This document shows positions 1 to 10,481 of a stretch of DNA of 64,000 nt, piece by piece (within the stretch, counting starts at the first letter, position 1; every line of letters starts with the position of its first letter). Location: NCBI RefSeq assembly GCF_031143425.1, contig NC_090440.1, positions 341,685,844 through 341,749,843 of the forward strand. Direction: 5' to 3'. The position numbers and the translations under genes are program-made. The notes below the pieces were generated by a model. The model ran no database searches. It saw only the letters and a list, made by a program, of their open reading frames with translations, and was not told where the DNA came from. This stretch comes from Pleurodeles waltl (taxonomy: Eukaryota; Chordata; Amphibia; Caudata; Salamandridae).

Positions 1-1549
1 TACCAGTTTTTCCAGCACCATAGTGACACTAGCACCTGTATACCTGTAGGCCCCAAACTAAACACCATTTATTAGGGGTTGTTGCTTGTACTTATCAATA
101 TTAAGTTGACAAGCAACAAGGGTGACAAGGTCAATGCCACCATCTGAGACTAAAACAGCCTCAGTGGTTTCCCTAACTAAATCAACCCCTACTACATTAC
201 CCAAAGTGTGCCCTGCTACACCCTTGGACTGGTTATTTGTAGTGTTTGTCCCACCACCACTGCTGTTTCTAGGGGCACTAGTGAAAACAGTGGTGGTTGT
301 AGTGGTGGGAGCTTTGGTTTTTTTCTTGGGACAAGTGGGATCACTTGCCCAATGGCCTTTGTTCTTACACATGTAACATCAAGGCTTTTTCTGCTGGTTG
401 GAAGAGGATTTGTGCCCACCCCCAGAGGAGTTCTGTGGGCCTGATGAAGACTCTGACTTTTTATCTTTGTCCCCACCCTTATCATGTGACTTACCATCCT
501 TCATCTTGTCCTTGTCACCCCCTGAATTAGCTTTTCTGCTCACCGTTGTTCTGACACATTTGTCTGCCTTCTTTCCCAATTCTTGAGGAGAGGTCAGATC
601 TGAGTCTACCAAGTACTGGTGCAACAAGTCAGACACACAATTGTTAAGAATACCCTCTCTCAAAATCAGGTTATAAAGACCATCATAGTCAGACACGTTG
701 CTGCCATGTAACCAACCTTCCAAAGCCTTCACAGAACAATCCACAAAATCTATTCAATTTTATGAAGACTCATTTCTGGTCTCTCTCAACTCAATTCTAT
801 ACTGTTCAGTGGTTAGGTCAAATCCATCCAAAAGTGCTGTCTTCAAACCATTGTAATTGTCTGAATTTTCTTCCCTGACAGTGAGAAGTCTATCTCTCCA
901 TTTGCCAGAAATGGACAAACACAGAATAGCAGTCCACTGCATCCAAGGGACCCTCTGTACTTTACAGGCCCTCTAAAGTGCAGCAACCACTTGTAGATGT
1001 CATTCACCTCCTTGTAAGGGTGAACAATTTTGTGCAATTTCCTGAAATTAAAGGTATTCTCCCTTACACCATAACTCCTGAAACTTGGCCTCCTCTAAAA
1101 TCAGCTTTCTGAGCTCCTATCATTTGAGTCATCAACTGGGTTGGATGTGTGGGACCCCTCAGAAACTGAGGTGACATGAGAATTGGCAGAGACAGATCTT
1201 TTCCTAAGCTTACTAACTCTAGTGACCTGACCTCTAGGTGTGAATGGAGCTCTACCTGTTTTTGAACCCCTCCTTCTGCCAGCTACACTGAAAGAGTTTG
1301 TGAATAGCCCTCCCCTGAATCTTCAGGCTGATCCTCTGAGTCTAAAGGGTTAGAATCCCCCTCCCTCTCCTCCTCTTGGTTACCAGACTGCTCCTGGGCA
1401 TCCTGGAGAAGGAGACTCAAAAGGAAATTCTTATTAGGTTTCTTCCCTACCTTTAAACTTCTCTTTGAGCAAAGCCTTCTTAGTACTTTGAAAGTCATGT
1501 GCTCATAGGGAGTTCCCATGACTCCTGGGGTGGCCTCAAAGGAAGACAT
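1..1549 (-). pseudogene. Gmr1-like Ty3/gypsy gag and start of protease (decayed)
   Basis: Reading the minus strand from an ATG at 1547-1549, several broken frames give in order: an N-terminal helical stretch resembling a SAP-like motif (LKVGKKPNKNFLLSLL), an acidic linker, a SCAN-like capsid region (about 870-555), a basic Ser/Lys-rich linker, a CCHC zinc knuckle of the form CX2CX4HX6C (about 378-325, CKNKGHWASDPTC) and, at the window edge, an aspartic-protease-like segment. Stops and frameshifts lie near 1280, 940, 750 and 375, so it is non-coding now. At 40-42 the protease-type triad reads YTGA where DTGA is expected, removing the catalytic Asp. This order is that of Gmr1-like Ty3/gypsy Gag, the group from which the vertebrate SCAN domain is thought to derive. 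The element continues beyond position 1; its 5' LTR is at 1935-3658. Confidence 0.75.
555..870 (-). other. SCAN-like capsid domain of the Gmr1-like Gag
   Basis: Two frames separated by a break near 745-762 together give the SCAN pattern: a segment with LTTEQYRIELRE (compare the 'LTPEAYRQKFR' helix of SCAN proteins) followed by the hydrophobic/acidic helices WLHGSNVSDYDGL, LILREGILNNCVSDLL and an L-T-S-P-Q-E-L-G-K-K-A-D motif like the terminal SCAN helix. In SCAN zinc-finger proteins this region mediates dimerisation; in the retroelement it is the capsid C-terminal domain. The assignment rests on motif resemblance only. Confidence 0.65.
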
Positions 1550-1550
1550 A

Positions 1551-1730
1551 GGGGGTTATTATAACTTTGGAGGAGGTGTTAATCCGTCCCAAATGTGACG
1601 GATATACCACCAGCCGTATTACGAGTTCCATAGGATATAATGGACTCGTAATACAGCTGGTGGTATATCCGTCACTTTACCGTCACTTTTGGGACGGATT
1701 AACACTTCCTCCAAAGTTGTAATAAACCCC
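1551..1730. mobile_element. Palindromic MITE, family I, copy 1
   Basis: An almost perfect inverted repeat about 180 bp long. The left arm starts GGGGGTTATTATAACTTTGG and the right arm ends with its complement (CCAAAGTTGTAATAAACCCC); the arms meet at a centre around 1640 (CCATAGGATATAATGG). A second copy with the same arms lies at 18435-18624 and a diverged one at 43397-43555. It sits one base upstream (in the sense of the element) of the gag ATG at 1547-1549. No coding capacity. TSDs are unclear here because one terminal C is lost on the right. The type of ends suggests a Harbinger-like non-autonomous element. Confidence 0.85.
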
Positions 1731-1934
1731 TAGATCCTGTACTCAGTATATATTTGTATAGCTCTAGGTATAGAGTACACTTTACTGTGGAAAACACCGG
1801 TGACAAAGTAATATGGCAATTGCAAGTGCATATCCCACCGCTGCACCACCAACATTGGAGGCTGGCCTGGTTTGTAGTGGGTACCAAAGGTACTTGCACC
1901 TTATACCAGGTCCAGTTATCCCTTATTAGTGAAA
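1731..1934 (-). other. Leader between gag and 5' LTR of the Gmr1-like element
   Basis: This stretch lies between the MITE and the LTR and has no open frame. It should contain the primer-binding site next to 1934 on the minus strand, but the sequence there (TTTCACTAATAAGGG) does not match a tRNA end that I recognise. Confidence 0.4.
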
Positions 1935-3658
1935 TGTAGTCAGTGTCTAGAAGCCAGGTTGTCTTGGGGAAGCTGTGCCCGAGTATCCAAGGCTTATCTA
2001 TTAGACAAGCAAAGCTCTTGTAATACCACTATAGTCACACAGTACTCACACACATGAAGATACTCAGTGTTAGAAAAATAAAGGTGATTTATTTTTAGTG
2101 ATACAGTGTCAAAGTACTCCCTTAGGAGGTAAGTAATATATACAGTATATACACTAGAATGCAGAAATAGCTGTAAAAACAGTTAGTAAACAATGCAAAT
2201 ACTGCAAATCACAGTAGGTTGCAATGGGCCTAGGGGAACACAAACCATATACTAAAATAGTGGAATGCTAAAGTCATTTTCTCACCTAGGCAAGTGTAGT
2301 GTGTAGAGGGGTACTGGGAGTGTAAGAAAACACCAAAAGGTAAGTAATAGACCCCCACCCCAAAGCCCAGGAAAACTGGAGAAATCACAGTGAGTTTCCT
2401 AGAACACACAAGAAGTTGTGATAGAAGATTGTGCAAGAAACAGAAGAGACTGTAATGCACCAATGATGGATTCCTGGACCTGAAGACCTGTGGAAGAAGA
2501 GGACCAAGTCCAAGAAGCACTGAAGAGTCCAGGGAGAACAGGAGCCCCTGCTAACACGGATGAAGGTGCAGAAGAAGAACCACCGGTGAGAAGACAAAGT
2601 CAGTTATGTACCCAAGAAGACAGATGGGGGTTCCTGGTTGGTGCAGAAGATGTCCCACGCTGGATGGATGATTGCACTCTGGTTTCGTCAATGGATTCTA
2701 CCAACAAGCCTTGGCACACGCAAGGCTTGCGGTTAGCGGAAAATGGTGCTACCCTGGACCAGGAGGGACCTCCTGGCCTCTACCCAGGAGGGGGAGACAG
2801 AGGGGGCTCTCAGCCTCTTTGGGAGAGGGTGTAACACTCCTCTCCCAAAGGAAATGCTTTGTTCTGCCTGCCTGGGCTTGAGCTGCTCAAGCAACAGGAG
2901 GGCAGAAACCTGTCTGTGAGGTGACAACAGCTGGAGCTGCCTGGAAAACCTCAGAAGGCTGGTATGGCAGTACTGGGGTCACCTGTGGAGCCCCCCCCAG
3001 AGTGCATGGGATTGTACAACCAATACTAGAATCAGTACTGGGGTACAATTCCCAGTTGCTAGACACCTTACATGTCCGTATTCAGAGTTACCACTATTAA
3101 GCTGGACATAGGTATTGACCTAAGTCCAGTGCACGTGAAAATGGTGTCTGCGCACTCACGAAGTCTGGGAAATAGTCCTGGACAATGTGGGGGTACCTCT
3201 ACTAGTGCAGGGGTGCCCTCACACACAGGTACTTTGCACTCAGCCTTCAGGGTTGGAAGGCCTAACATATAGGTGACTTATAAGTGACCTGGTGCAGTGT
3301 AAATGGTTGTGCATGCACCAATTCACATGGGCTGCAATGGCAGTCCTGTAGAAGCCTTTGCATGGGCTCCTTATGAGTGGCAAGAGTAATGCTGCAGCCC
3401 ATAGGGATCCCCTGGAACCTCAATGCCCTGGGTACTTAAGTACCATATACTAGGGACTTATGAGGGGTGACCAGTATGGCAATTTGGGATGAAATACTGA
3501 GTTACCAGTATGTAGTTAAAACTTTTAGTGGAGAGGGAACATAAGGACTGGGTTAAGGACTGGGTTGCTGGTAAGCAGGACTCCAGTGACACAGTCAAAC
3601 ACGCTGACATCAGGCAGATATTGGGGGTAACATGGCAAAAAGATGGTACTTTCCTACA
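1935..3658 (-). repeat. 5' LTR of the Gmr1-like element
   Basis: On the minus strand the segment starts TGTAGGAAAGTACCATC (3658 downward) and ends GACACTGACTACA (1935), so the ends form the short inverted repeat TGTAG/CTACA expected of an LTR. Its position directly upstream of the minus-strand gag fits a 5' LTR of about 1.7 kb. An AT-rich AATAAA-like zone near 2080-2095 lies at the downstream end on the element strand. The matching 3' LTR would be left of the window, so the TSD cannot be checked. Confidence 0.65.
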
Positions 3659-4851
3659 TTGATGCAGGGTTTTACAGCAGGGCTGGCCACTGATACTGCC
3701 AAGCAGGCTGCAGGTAGCAAAGTAGTCCTTCCAGGTACAGCAGATGTCTGGCAGAGTGCAAAGCAGCTCACAGCAGCAGGCAGTCCTCTGAGAGTCCTTC
3801 CGCAGGTCCAGTGGTGAATTGAAGAGCAGGTCTGAGAGCCCTACTTGTATATCCTGGTGCCCTGCTCATAGAAGTTGAGAGATGTTTTCAGGAATGCACC
3901 TGTCTACACTGACAATACAGAGTTGTTAGGCCTTTTGTGTGGTGGCAGAGCCCAACCTATTTAGTTAAAAGTAGGGCTGTGCTTAGCTCCACCCTCATCA
4001 AGTCAGTTAATGACCCATTCAAGCTCTACTAATCCCCCTATTGTGTAACCGTCAGGGGCAAATTCAGAAAGTCCCAACTGTTGGTTACAGTCAGTCTTTT
4101 GACCTAAGGTAGGTTACAGGCACAGAGGTCTAAGGGCATGAAAATGCCAACTTTTTAGAAGTGGCTATTTCAAAGTTGTGATGAGAAATGTGATTTACCA
4201 TTAAAGAGGGTTTGTTACAAGTTCATAGGTACCATAAATGATATATCTACCCCCTCTGGTGTAGGAGTGACAACTTAACGATTTTAATGAGGAATCTGCA
4301 ATGTTACCCTATGAGAGGGGTAGGGCTCTCAGTAGTGAGAAAGCAAATGTGTGAGTTTTTCACTACTAGGACATATAGAACTAAAAAGTACATGTTCAAA
4401 CGTTTATTTACACAGCACCCTGACCATGGGCTCTCTAGGGCCTACCTTAGGGGTGACTTATATGCAATAAAATGTGAGTTTAATGCTTTGAAAGGAGTTT
4501 TCAATGCCAAGTCACCTTTCAGGCTGCAATGGCAGGCATGAGACAAGGTTTATGGTGCTACTGAAGTGGGTGGCACAATAACTGTTGCAGGCCCATTGGT
4601 ATTATTTAATTTACAGACCCTGGGTATATAGTATACCACTCTACAAGGGACTTACATGTAAATTTAATATACCAATCAGGTTTATGCTGATCAAACCATG
4701 TTTAGGGGAGTGAGCATATGCACTTTAGCCCTGGTTAGCAGTTGTAAAGTGCACAGAGTCCTAAAGCCAACAAGCAAAAATCCAGCAAAAGTAGTAGGAG
4801 GAAGGTAAAATTTTTTTAAAGGTGACCCTCTAGAGAGGGTCATTTCCAACA
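3659..4851 (-). repeat. Truncated LTR of another Ty3/gypsy family
   Basis: The right boundary is clear: on the minus strand it starts TGTTGGAAATGACCCTC at 4851, with an adjacent palindrome GACCCTCTAGAGAGGGTC. The left end is cut by the Gmr1-like LTR, which appears to have inserted into it. Blocks such as 'gcctaccttaggggtgacttatatg' and 'ggttagcagttgtaaagtgcac' recur in weaker form in the LTRs at 5677-24640, 32330-32595 and 48220-51052, pointing to one LTR superfamily. No coding potential. Confidence 0.55.
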
Positions 4852-5676
4852 CATGGTATTTATATTTTTGACTTCAAGACCGGATATTTTACAATAACAT
4901 TCAACATCGCCCAATTGTCTCATGGCTTCAGCTTTATACATAGTCATGGGCCAAAGCACAATGTTTCCACCTTTATCTGACTGGTGGATACCCAAATCTG
5001 TACTAAACTTTAAATCTGTTGATCAGTTCAAAATATTTCCTTTTTTAATTCATCATCTTTTTATATTTCTTGTTGTTTATTTTGGTTTGTAGAGCCTTTA
5101 GGTCTTCCACCATTAGTTCAGAAAAATATTTCAATTGAATCTCTTGGCAATGGCGGTATGAACGTTGACAATGGTTTGAAGGGTGTTGATGTGCTATTCT
5201 ATGACTCAAGTTCTTGTGCTTCAATAATGTCTTCATCAGTGGGCGGACCCATATCATTTCTTCTGGAATCCCTTTCTAATTCTTTAAGCTTAATCATCAG
5301 CTGTATGACTGATATTTTCAAATTAGTAGATACGCAATCCTTCCCCAGTCGGTATTGTGTGTGGCCTGTTTGTTGCCATAATATTTCCACAATTTCAGCT
5401 TCTTTATAAATTTAAATATGGCAGTTCTCACTTGTCCAATATCAAAATTATGTAGCGCACAAAACTAAAGCCCTAATGATAGAACAGTTTGTTCTTCATC
5501 CATAAGTGCCAGGTCTGACAGATTAACAATGGTTTGGGTGTTTATCATATTTATTTCTTGGTTTGTCTGTCTTGTCTGACCTTTGCACTTTTTTTTTACT
5601 CTGCATCATCTGTTCTTCCTCTGACACCTCCCTTTGGGTTTCTTTTGTGGTTCAGTCTTGGTCTTTGATGCATTGT
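4852..5676 (-). pseudogene. Penelope-like element reverse transcriptase fragment
   Basis: On the minus strand around 5010-4870 a frame reads SDKGGNIVLWPMTMY followed by KAEAMRQLGDVECY. This 'DKGG...Y..EA.RQL.D...Y' signature is characteristic of the N-terminal part of Penelope-like element reverse transcriptases. Upstream (5390-5045, minus) broken frames give charged, coiled-coil-like sequence with ERDSRRNDMGPPTDEDI, as expected for the region before the RT. Stops and a frameshift near 5040 show it is dead. No GIY-YIG domain is present. It is cut at 4851 by an LTR and at 5677 by another. Confidence 0.6.
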
Positions 5677-6085
5677 TGTTGGAAAGTGGATTATTGGTAA
5701 GGGCAGGTATGTACCTACACTTAGCAACAGACCACTAACCCCCACTAGATCCAGTTAGGTCTCAATAAATTAACACCAGCCCAACCCTTGGTAGCTTGGC
5801 AATGATGGAAAAGCCTTAACTTAGGAGACAGGTGTGTAAAGCATAAATCACAAAACAGTAAATAACTAAAACACAAAACACAATAAAAATCCAACACCAA
5901 TTTGTAAAAAATAGAGTATATTTTTATTTTTAAAATGACACCAAAATGATTAAAATAAGATAAGGGGAACCAAAGACATAAATTTTTAAAGAATTAATGT
6001 TTTCTAACTAAAAGCGACAATCTGGTCATCAGGTTACACTAGACCGGGGCAAAGTTAATGTTTGAGACAAACCACAATGGAGCCC
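5677..6085 (-). repeat. LTR copy A, first segment (split by later insertions)
   Basis: Starts TGTTGGAAAGTGGATTATTGG and is collinear with LTR copy B at 48220-48605 (same AT-rich block with TTATTTTTA, same GTGTGTAAAGCAT). On the element strand this is the 3' end of the LTR. The sequence is interrupted after AGCCC (6081-6085) by the ERV-L-like provirus, resumes at 10933-10988 (AGCCCTGCTCAGCTACAG), is interrupted again by a Harbinger, and resumes at 22963. Copy B has AGCCCTGCTCAGCTACAG uninterrupted at about 48606. Confidence 0.75.
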
Positions 6086-6173
6086 TGTGATGCTATTAGT
6101 TATGTTTGACCAATGACTTTGTGTTTCACCTCTGCGCATATTAGTTGCTCAATGTTCACCAGTAGCACATTAT

Positions 6174-7167
6174 GGGCCTGATTCTGACCTTGGCGGTCTT
6201 TTCGCAAGACCGCCGAGTTACCGCCGCGGTAAAGACCGCCGACCGCGGCGGTATGCCGCTGCGCGTATTCCGACCGCTGGGAGCGTTCCGCCGGAATACC
6301 GCCAGCAGCCACACTGGCGGTCGGCGGGAAAGTGGAGACTGGTCAACCTCCACCGCCACGCCAGCAGAACACCGCCCCCAGAATTACGACCCACATTTCT
6401 GTGTGGCGGTCTTCTGTTGGCGGTCTTCTGTTGGCGGTCACGTCCCTATGGCTCCCGTCGCCTCCCGGAGGACCAACGCACAAGGTAAGTTGATCGTCCG
6501 TGAGGGGAGGGGGTGGGGGGGTGTTGTGTGATGTGTGCGTGCATGGGGGTGTGTAGAGGGGGTGTGTGAGTGCGTGCATGCGGGCGGGGGGTGCTGCTGT
6601 GCCTTTGGGCAATGTGTGTAGTTCGGCGGGTGCGCATGTCGGCATGTATGTGTGCGGGTATGTGCCCCCGTTGTGTATGTGTGTGTGTAGGGGGTGTGCA
6701 TATGTGCATGTTGGGGGTGCGTGCATGTCGGGGTGCGTGTATGTGCATGTCGGGGTGGGGGGGGCAGGGGGTTCGTACCACCTCTGGGGGGTGGCAGGGG
6801 GGTGGAGGGTGTGGGGGGAGGACTCGTGGGGGGCAGTGGGGGGTGGGGGAGACCCCTATCAGTGCCAGGGAAGGAATTCCCTGGCCCCGATAGTGCCTAC
6901 CGCCATGGTTCGCATGGCGGTTCCCGACCGCCAAAAACCGCGGCGGTAAGCAGGGTCATGATACGGTTGGCGGTCTTGGGTCGACCGCCGGGCCGGAGTG
7001 TGCGAACTCCAGCCCGTCGGTCATGACCGCCGTGGCGGTCGGAGTGGGGAAGTGGCGGTCGATCGCGGCGGTGACCGCCGCGGTCAGAATGCCATTTTTT
7101 GGACCGCCGGTCTGTTCGCGGTCCGACCGCCGCCTCTCCGCCGACCGCCAAGGTAAGAATCAGGCCC
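6174..7167. mobile_element. GC-rich Harbinger-like foldback MITE (family II) in the 5' LTR
   Basis: Terminal inverted repeats begin GGGCCTGATTCTGACCTTGG on the left and end with the complement CCAAGGTAAGAATCAGGCCC on the right. A perfect 3-bp target duplication TAT flanks it (6171-6173, 7168-7170), compatible with PIF/Harbinger insertion. The arms are rich in the motif GGCGGTC/GACCGCC. The centre (about 6490-6870) is G-rich simple sequence. No transposase: a non-autonomous element of 994 bp. Confidence 0.85.
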
Positions 7168-7176
7168 TATATGTTT

Positions 7177-7550
7177 TGTTCAGCTCAGCTGCCTATTGGC
7201 TTTGACATGATATTAGACATAGTATGCTGTATTCAGCTTAGCTGCCTATTGGCTTTGACATGATATTATACATTGCATTTTGTATTCAGCTTAGCTGCCT
7301 ATTGGCTTTGACATGATATTAGACATTACATTTTGTATTCAGCTTAGCTGCCTATTGGCTTTGACATGATATTATACATTACATTTTGTATTCAGCTCAG
7401 CTGCATATTGGCTTTGACATGATATTAGACACTGCATTTTGTATTCAGTTAAGCTGCCTATTGGCCTTGACATGACATTAGACATTACATTTGATATTTA
7501 GGTTAGCTGCCTATTGCCTTTAACATGAAGTTAGACATTGCAGTTGAGAA
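7177..7550 (+). repeat. 54-bp tandem repeat in the U3 of the 5' LTR
   Basis: About seven copies of a unit starting TTCAGCTTAGCTGCCTATTG at 7177, 7231, 7285, 7339, 7393, 7446 and a degenerate one at about 7500. Most copies contain CCTATTGGC, an inverted CCAAT box, so the array resembles the duplicated enhancers common in retroviral U3 regions. It is missing from the 3' LTR. Confidence 0.85.
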
Positions 7551-7928
7551 TCCAAGCTGTATTTTTCCAAGCTGTGTTTTTGCACAAGAACCAAGATGTT
7601 TTCTTCGCAGAGTAGACTAGACCTGATAAGAGAGGGTACATTTGGTGTTTTCCTTTCTGCTCAGGCTTGGGAAGAGGAGGAGTCTAGGAGATCTGGCCAG
7701 TCTCCAAAGGCTTGCGTAGTTTTCCCAGGTCTGAGAGGCTTCAGAGAATTAGATTGAAATCTGCTGGACTTCGGGCTGGAACTTGGTGCCAGTTGCCAGT
7801 CTCCCGTGTGGGTACATAATCTCTTTCTCGCAGTTGACCGGAGTCATCAACTTGCAGACCCCAGAAAGATGAAGCTGTAAATAGTTTCTCACACGGTGAA
7901 GTATTTGTTTTGCTTTGCATTCAATATC

Positions 7929-8061
7929 TTATAAATATAACCTGCTGTGTACATTGCAACTGAGATATATTTTGTTTTAATGCTGTGACTACTTTTGTGC
8001 TTGAAATCTAATAATTCGTCTCTCACGAACTTGTGGGTGGGGAAGAATTAACAACAATAAA
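7929..8061 (+). promoter_or_regulatory. LTR TATA-like box and polyadenylation signal
   Basis: TTATAAATATAA at 7929-7940 and AATAAA at 8056-8061 lie in the order and at the spacing expected of a retroviral LTR, placing transcription start about 30 bp after the first and the R/U5 border shortly after the second. The 3' LTR keeps only the AATAAA (10850-10855). Inferred from position only. Confidence 0.5.
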
Positions 8062-8141
8062 GGTCTTCTTTGAATTCAGAAGTGCATTCTTGATATGTTC
8101 TGTAAGCTCTGATACGAGATAAGTAGGAAAGCAGAACATTT

Positions 8142-8159
8142 TGGTACCAGGAGTGGGGT
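8142..8159 (+). other. Primer-binding site, tRNA-Leu type
   Basis: TGGTACCAGGAGTGGGGT, three bases after the LTR end at 8138, is complementary to the 3' end of vertebrate tRNA-Leu species ending in ...CCCCACTCCTGGTACCA. Leucine-primed retroviral elements of this type are the ERV-L group. Confidence 0.85.
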
Positions 8160-8245
8160 AGGGTCGAATTATAGATTTCTACGTGCACAATTTAAAAGTG
8201 TAATTGTTTTTTGTTGTTTGGAGAATTACAGAAGCACGGCAGACC

Positions 8246-8566
8246 ATGTTTGAAAATGCATGTGTAGTTAAACTGACTGATGATGCTTTGAGAAACATGT
8301 TTTGTTGTGATGAAGCATATTTAGAAAATGTGCCTTTTGGAAGCAATGATGTTCCTTTTGTTTTTGTCAGAAGGGTTTGGATACTTTTATCTGCTTACAG
8401 AGAAATGCAGGAGAAATGTAGGCAGTTGGAACATGAAAATAAGAATTTACGTGAGCAAATTAGCCAGAATACATTAATGCAAGATAATGCTGAAATGTAT
8501 AAAAATGCTGTTTTAGAAGAATCTGTCTTTTCCCATTCCAGTAATGAGGGGTTAAGACAGCTTTGA
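8246..8566 (+). pseudogene. Gag-like N-terminal frame of the ERV-L-like element
   Basis: An open frame starting at an ATG in good context (ACCATGT, 8246-8248) and ending at a stop at 8564-8566, just downstream of the primer-binding site, where gag is expected. The roughly 106-residue product is helical. Its second half (MQEKCRQLEHENKNLREQI) is a clear coiled coil with heptad spacing. No zinc knuckle or capsid major-homology motif is visible, and sequence beyond the stop looks like a decayed continuation. I cannot assign it beyond a probable Gag N-terminus. Confidence 0.5.
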
Positions 8567-8759
8567 GCTACTCTGAGCCTCCGTGTGAGCCAGGTTTTTT
8601 GGCAGTCAAAGTGCATTCCTTGAACTGATAACACGGACGAGAACGATGGAGCTCAGAATGTGATTTACGAGTTACCATCGCAAAATGCACAAGTAAAATG
8701 AAAGATTTTAGAGCTTCTTACTGTTTGCACTAAGCAAGAGACACCCGAGTTTCATTAGC

Positions 8760-9464
8760 TTGTTTGATTTTTGGAAACAGAATAGCCCTCATCTGAGTGA
8801 AATCCTAACACTTTGGTACAGAGTCACAAGGAAAAATTATATGCAGCTGCGCGCTTGTGATTTGGCAAATGAAATAATGCAGACTTTAGGTTTCTGCGCA
8901 GTGCAAGAGAGAAACACTGATGTACATGTAAATCAGGCACAGGGGAAGAAAAGAGTGCCCCTAGCTAGGATCATACACTGGATCTGGTACTTGCAAGACA
9001 GGGCTAGAGTACCACAGGTAAAAGAGTCACCAGTGAAATTGTGTGCACCATTTGAATTCATGTCCACTGAGGATAAAAAGCATGTTTGTTTTACTAATGA
9101 TTCATTGACTGAAATGTTGTTTTCTGGCACAGGAGAAGGAACAGTGTTGTACAATGTGTGTCAGATTTTAAAGCAAGAGCTACGTGAGATGTGTAATTTT
9201 TACACTGATTCTTGGTTTACTGCCAATGGTTTAGCCGTTTGGTTTTCCACATGGCTTGCACCTAACTGGTTCAATTTCCTTGCAGATGTTAAAGAAAATA
9301 ATTCAGAGAGAGAAGTGTACACCCAGAATTCTGACTTAGTGGGGATGGTTAAGTGGGTGCACCAGAAATGTGAACAGCTGGGAGAAAAAAACACTTACAA
9401 GTGGGCAGAGATGAAAGAGATGCACATTCCCCTACATTTGATAAAAACTGTGCAGCACGCATAA
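8760..9464 (+). pseudogene. Chimeric gag/pol remnant with RNase-H-like segment
   Basis: A 234-residue open frame. Its first half (around LTLWYRVTRKNYMQLRACDL) is not recognised and may be gag. The second half contains CFTNDS, which resembles the first RNase H strand (usually CFTDGS), and then YTDSWFTANGLAVWFSTW, which matches the TDS..VA.GLA.W...W signature of ERV RNase H with a conserved Asp. The spacing between the two is shorter than usual. Reverse transcriptase should precede this segment and is absent, so a deletion has probably fused gag directly to the end of pol. No integrase HHCC or DDE motif follows. Confidence 0.6.
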
Positions 9465-9533
9465 GAGAAATCTGTCCCACAAGCAGTCACAGAGAGAGGA
9501 AAGTTACCAGAACAGATATGGCAAATTGGTCAG

Positions 9534-9959
9534 GTTGTAGGGGGAGTGATTGCTGCAGATTACCAAGGAGAAATCAAAATTATGCTGATGACTAGAAATG
9601 AATCTGATTCATTCATACAAATTGGAGACAGAATGGCCCAACTTGTCAAAAATGCAGTGAATGGAGGTTTGGTAAAGAAGGAGTCTGCCCCAGCCCTTCT
9701 GACAGTGCAAGAAAAGGGAAGCTGTGGCGCAGCAGATAAAAACCTCAGTGCTGAGGTGTGGGTTGAAGCCCCAAGTGACCCTCCAGAATCTGCAGAAATT
9801 ATAACCAAGGGCCCTAAATACGTCCTGCTGATTATAAAACAGGGAAAGAAAGAGGAAGTGTACATTTCAAATGACAAATGGTATTTGCAAGAAAAGTCAT
9901 ACTTTTTTATTTTGCACATCCTACCACGTTTCGCCACTGTCCCTGAGTGTGCTGTGTGA
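9534..9959 (+). pseudogene. dUTPase-like domain of the ERV-L-like element
   Basis: The frame shows trimeric dUTPase motif 3 (GVIAADYQGE), motif 4 (GDRMAQLV) and a weak glycine-rich C-terminal motif (EKGSCG). Motifs 1 and 2 are not evident. In active enzymes motif 3 reads GVID.DY.G; here the first Asp, the catalytic one, is Ala, so the copy would be inactive even if expressed. dUTPase downstream of pol is typical of ERV-L. The frame ends at 9957-9959; its last part is not recognised. Confidence 0.7.
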
Positions 9960-10481
9960 TCCACCTTCGGGTGTGTGCGTGTGGGGTCGGGGAAGGGACC
10001 GAACCCCCAACCTGAACCTGACTGAGTACAGTACAAGCACCATGGATCCATTTTGCGCAAATGGCGCCTTCAGTTCAAGTTCAACTTGTTTGATTGCATT
10101 CTTCCACTGGAACTAAGAAACCTTAACAGTTAACTGTCTGTGTTTTCTCGTGTGGAACTCTGACTTTCACTTACATTCCTGCAAACCTTTCAGGTGGACC
10201 GTGCACCTTTACATGAGTAGAACTCATGCTACATCAAATTGCTATTTTAGAGACACTATAATCTCATTCAGAGTATAAAAGTTTCAGTCTTTTCTGTGTA
10301 GATGTGTCTGATGTGAAAGGTTATGAGACCAATATGTTAATCCACTTCCATTGCTTTACAGTGATTGCTTTGATCATTCAAATCTGATTTGCTGATAATG
10401 TTTTTTTCGTGCTGATGTTTTTTTTTTTTTTTTTTAAACAAGAGATATGTGAAACAAAAAATAATTGGTCATAGGGTGGAA
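9960..10481 (+). other. 3' untranslated part of the ERV-L-like element
   Basis: No env-like frame. A poly-T tract (10420-10435) precedes a weak purine stretch (AGGGTGGAA, 10473-10481) that directly abuts the 3' LTR and is the best candidate for the polypurine tract. Nothing else is seen. Confidence 0.5.

Larger units (their letters stand above)
6086..8138 (+). repeat. 5' LTR of the ERV-L-like element, with nested MITE
   Basis: 2,053 bp from TGTGATGC to GCAGAACA. Removing the MITE at 6174-7167 leaves about 1,059 bp. The first 88 bp and the last 110 bp are nearly identical to the 3' LTR; the middle (enhancer repeats and TATA region) is absent from the 3' LTR. U3 holds a 54-bp tandem repeat; a TATA-like TTATAAATATAA is at 7929-7940 and AATAAA at 8056-8061, defining the R region between them. 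Confidence 0.85.

Noticed and set aside
1035..1280. A possible host gene behind the minus-strand frames
   Set aside because: The frames are collinear with retroelement Gag and carry frameshifts typical of a dead TE copy.
6343..6949. Overlapping frames in both directions rich in His/Thr/Pro or Gly/Val/Cys
   Set aside because: Composition effect of the GTGTG/GGGG centre of a palindromic MITE; no conserved domain and no start context.
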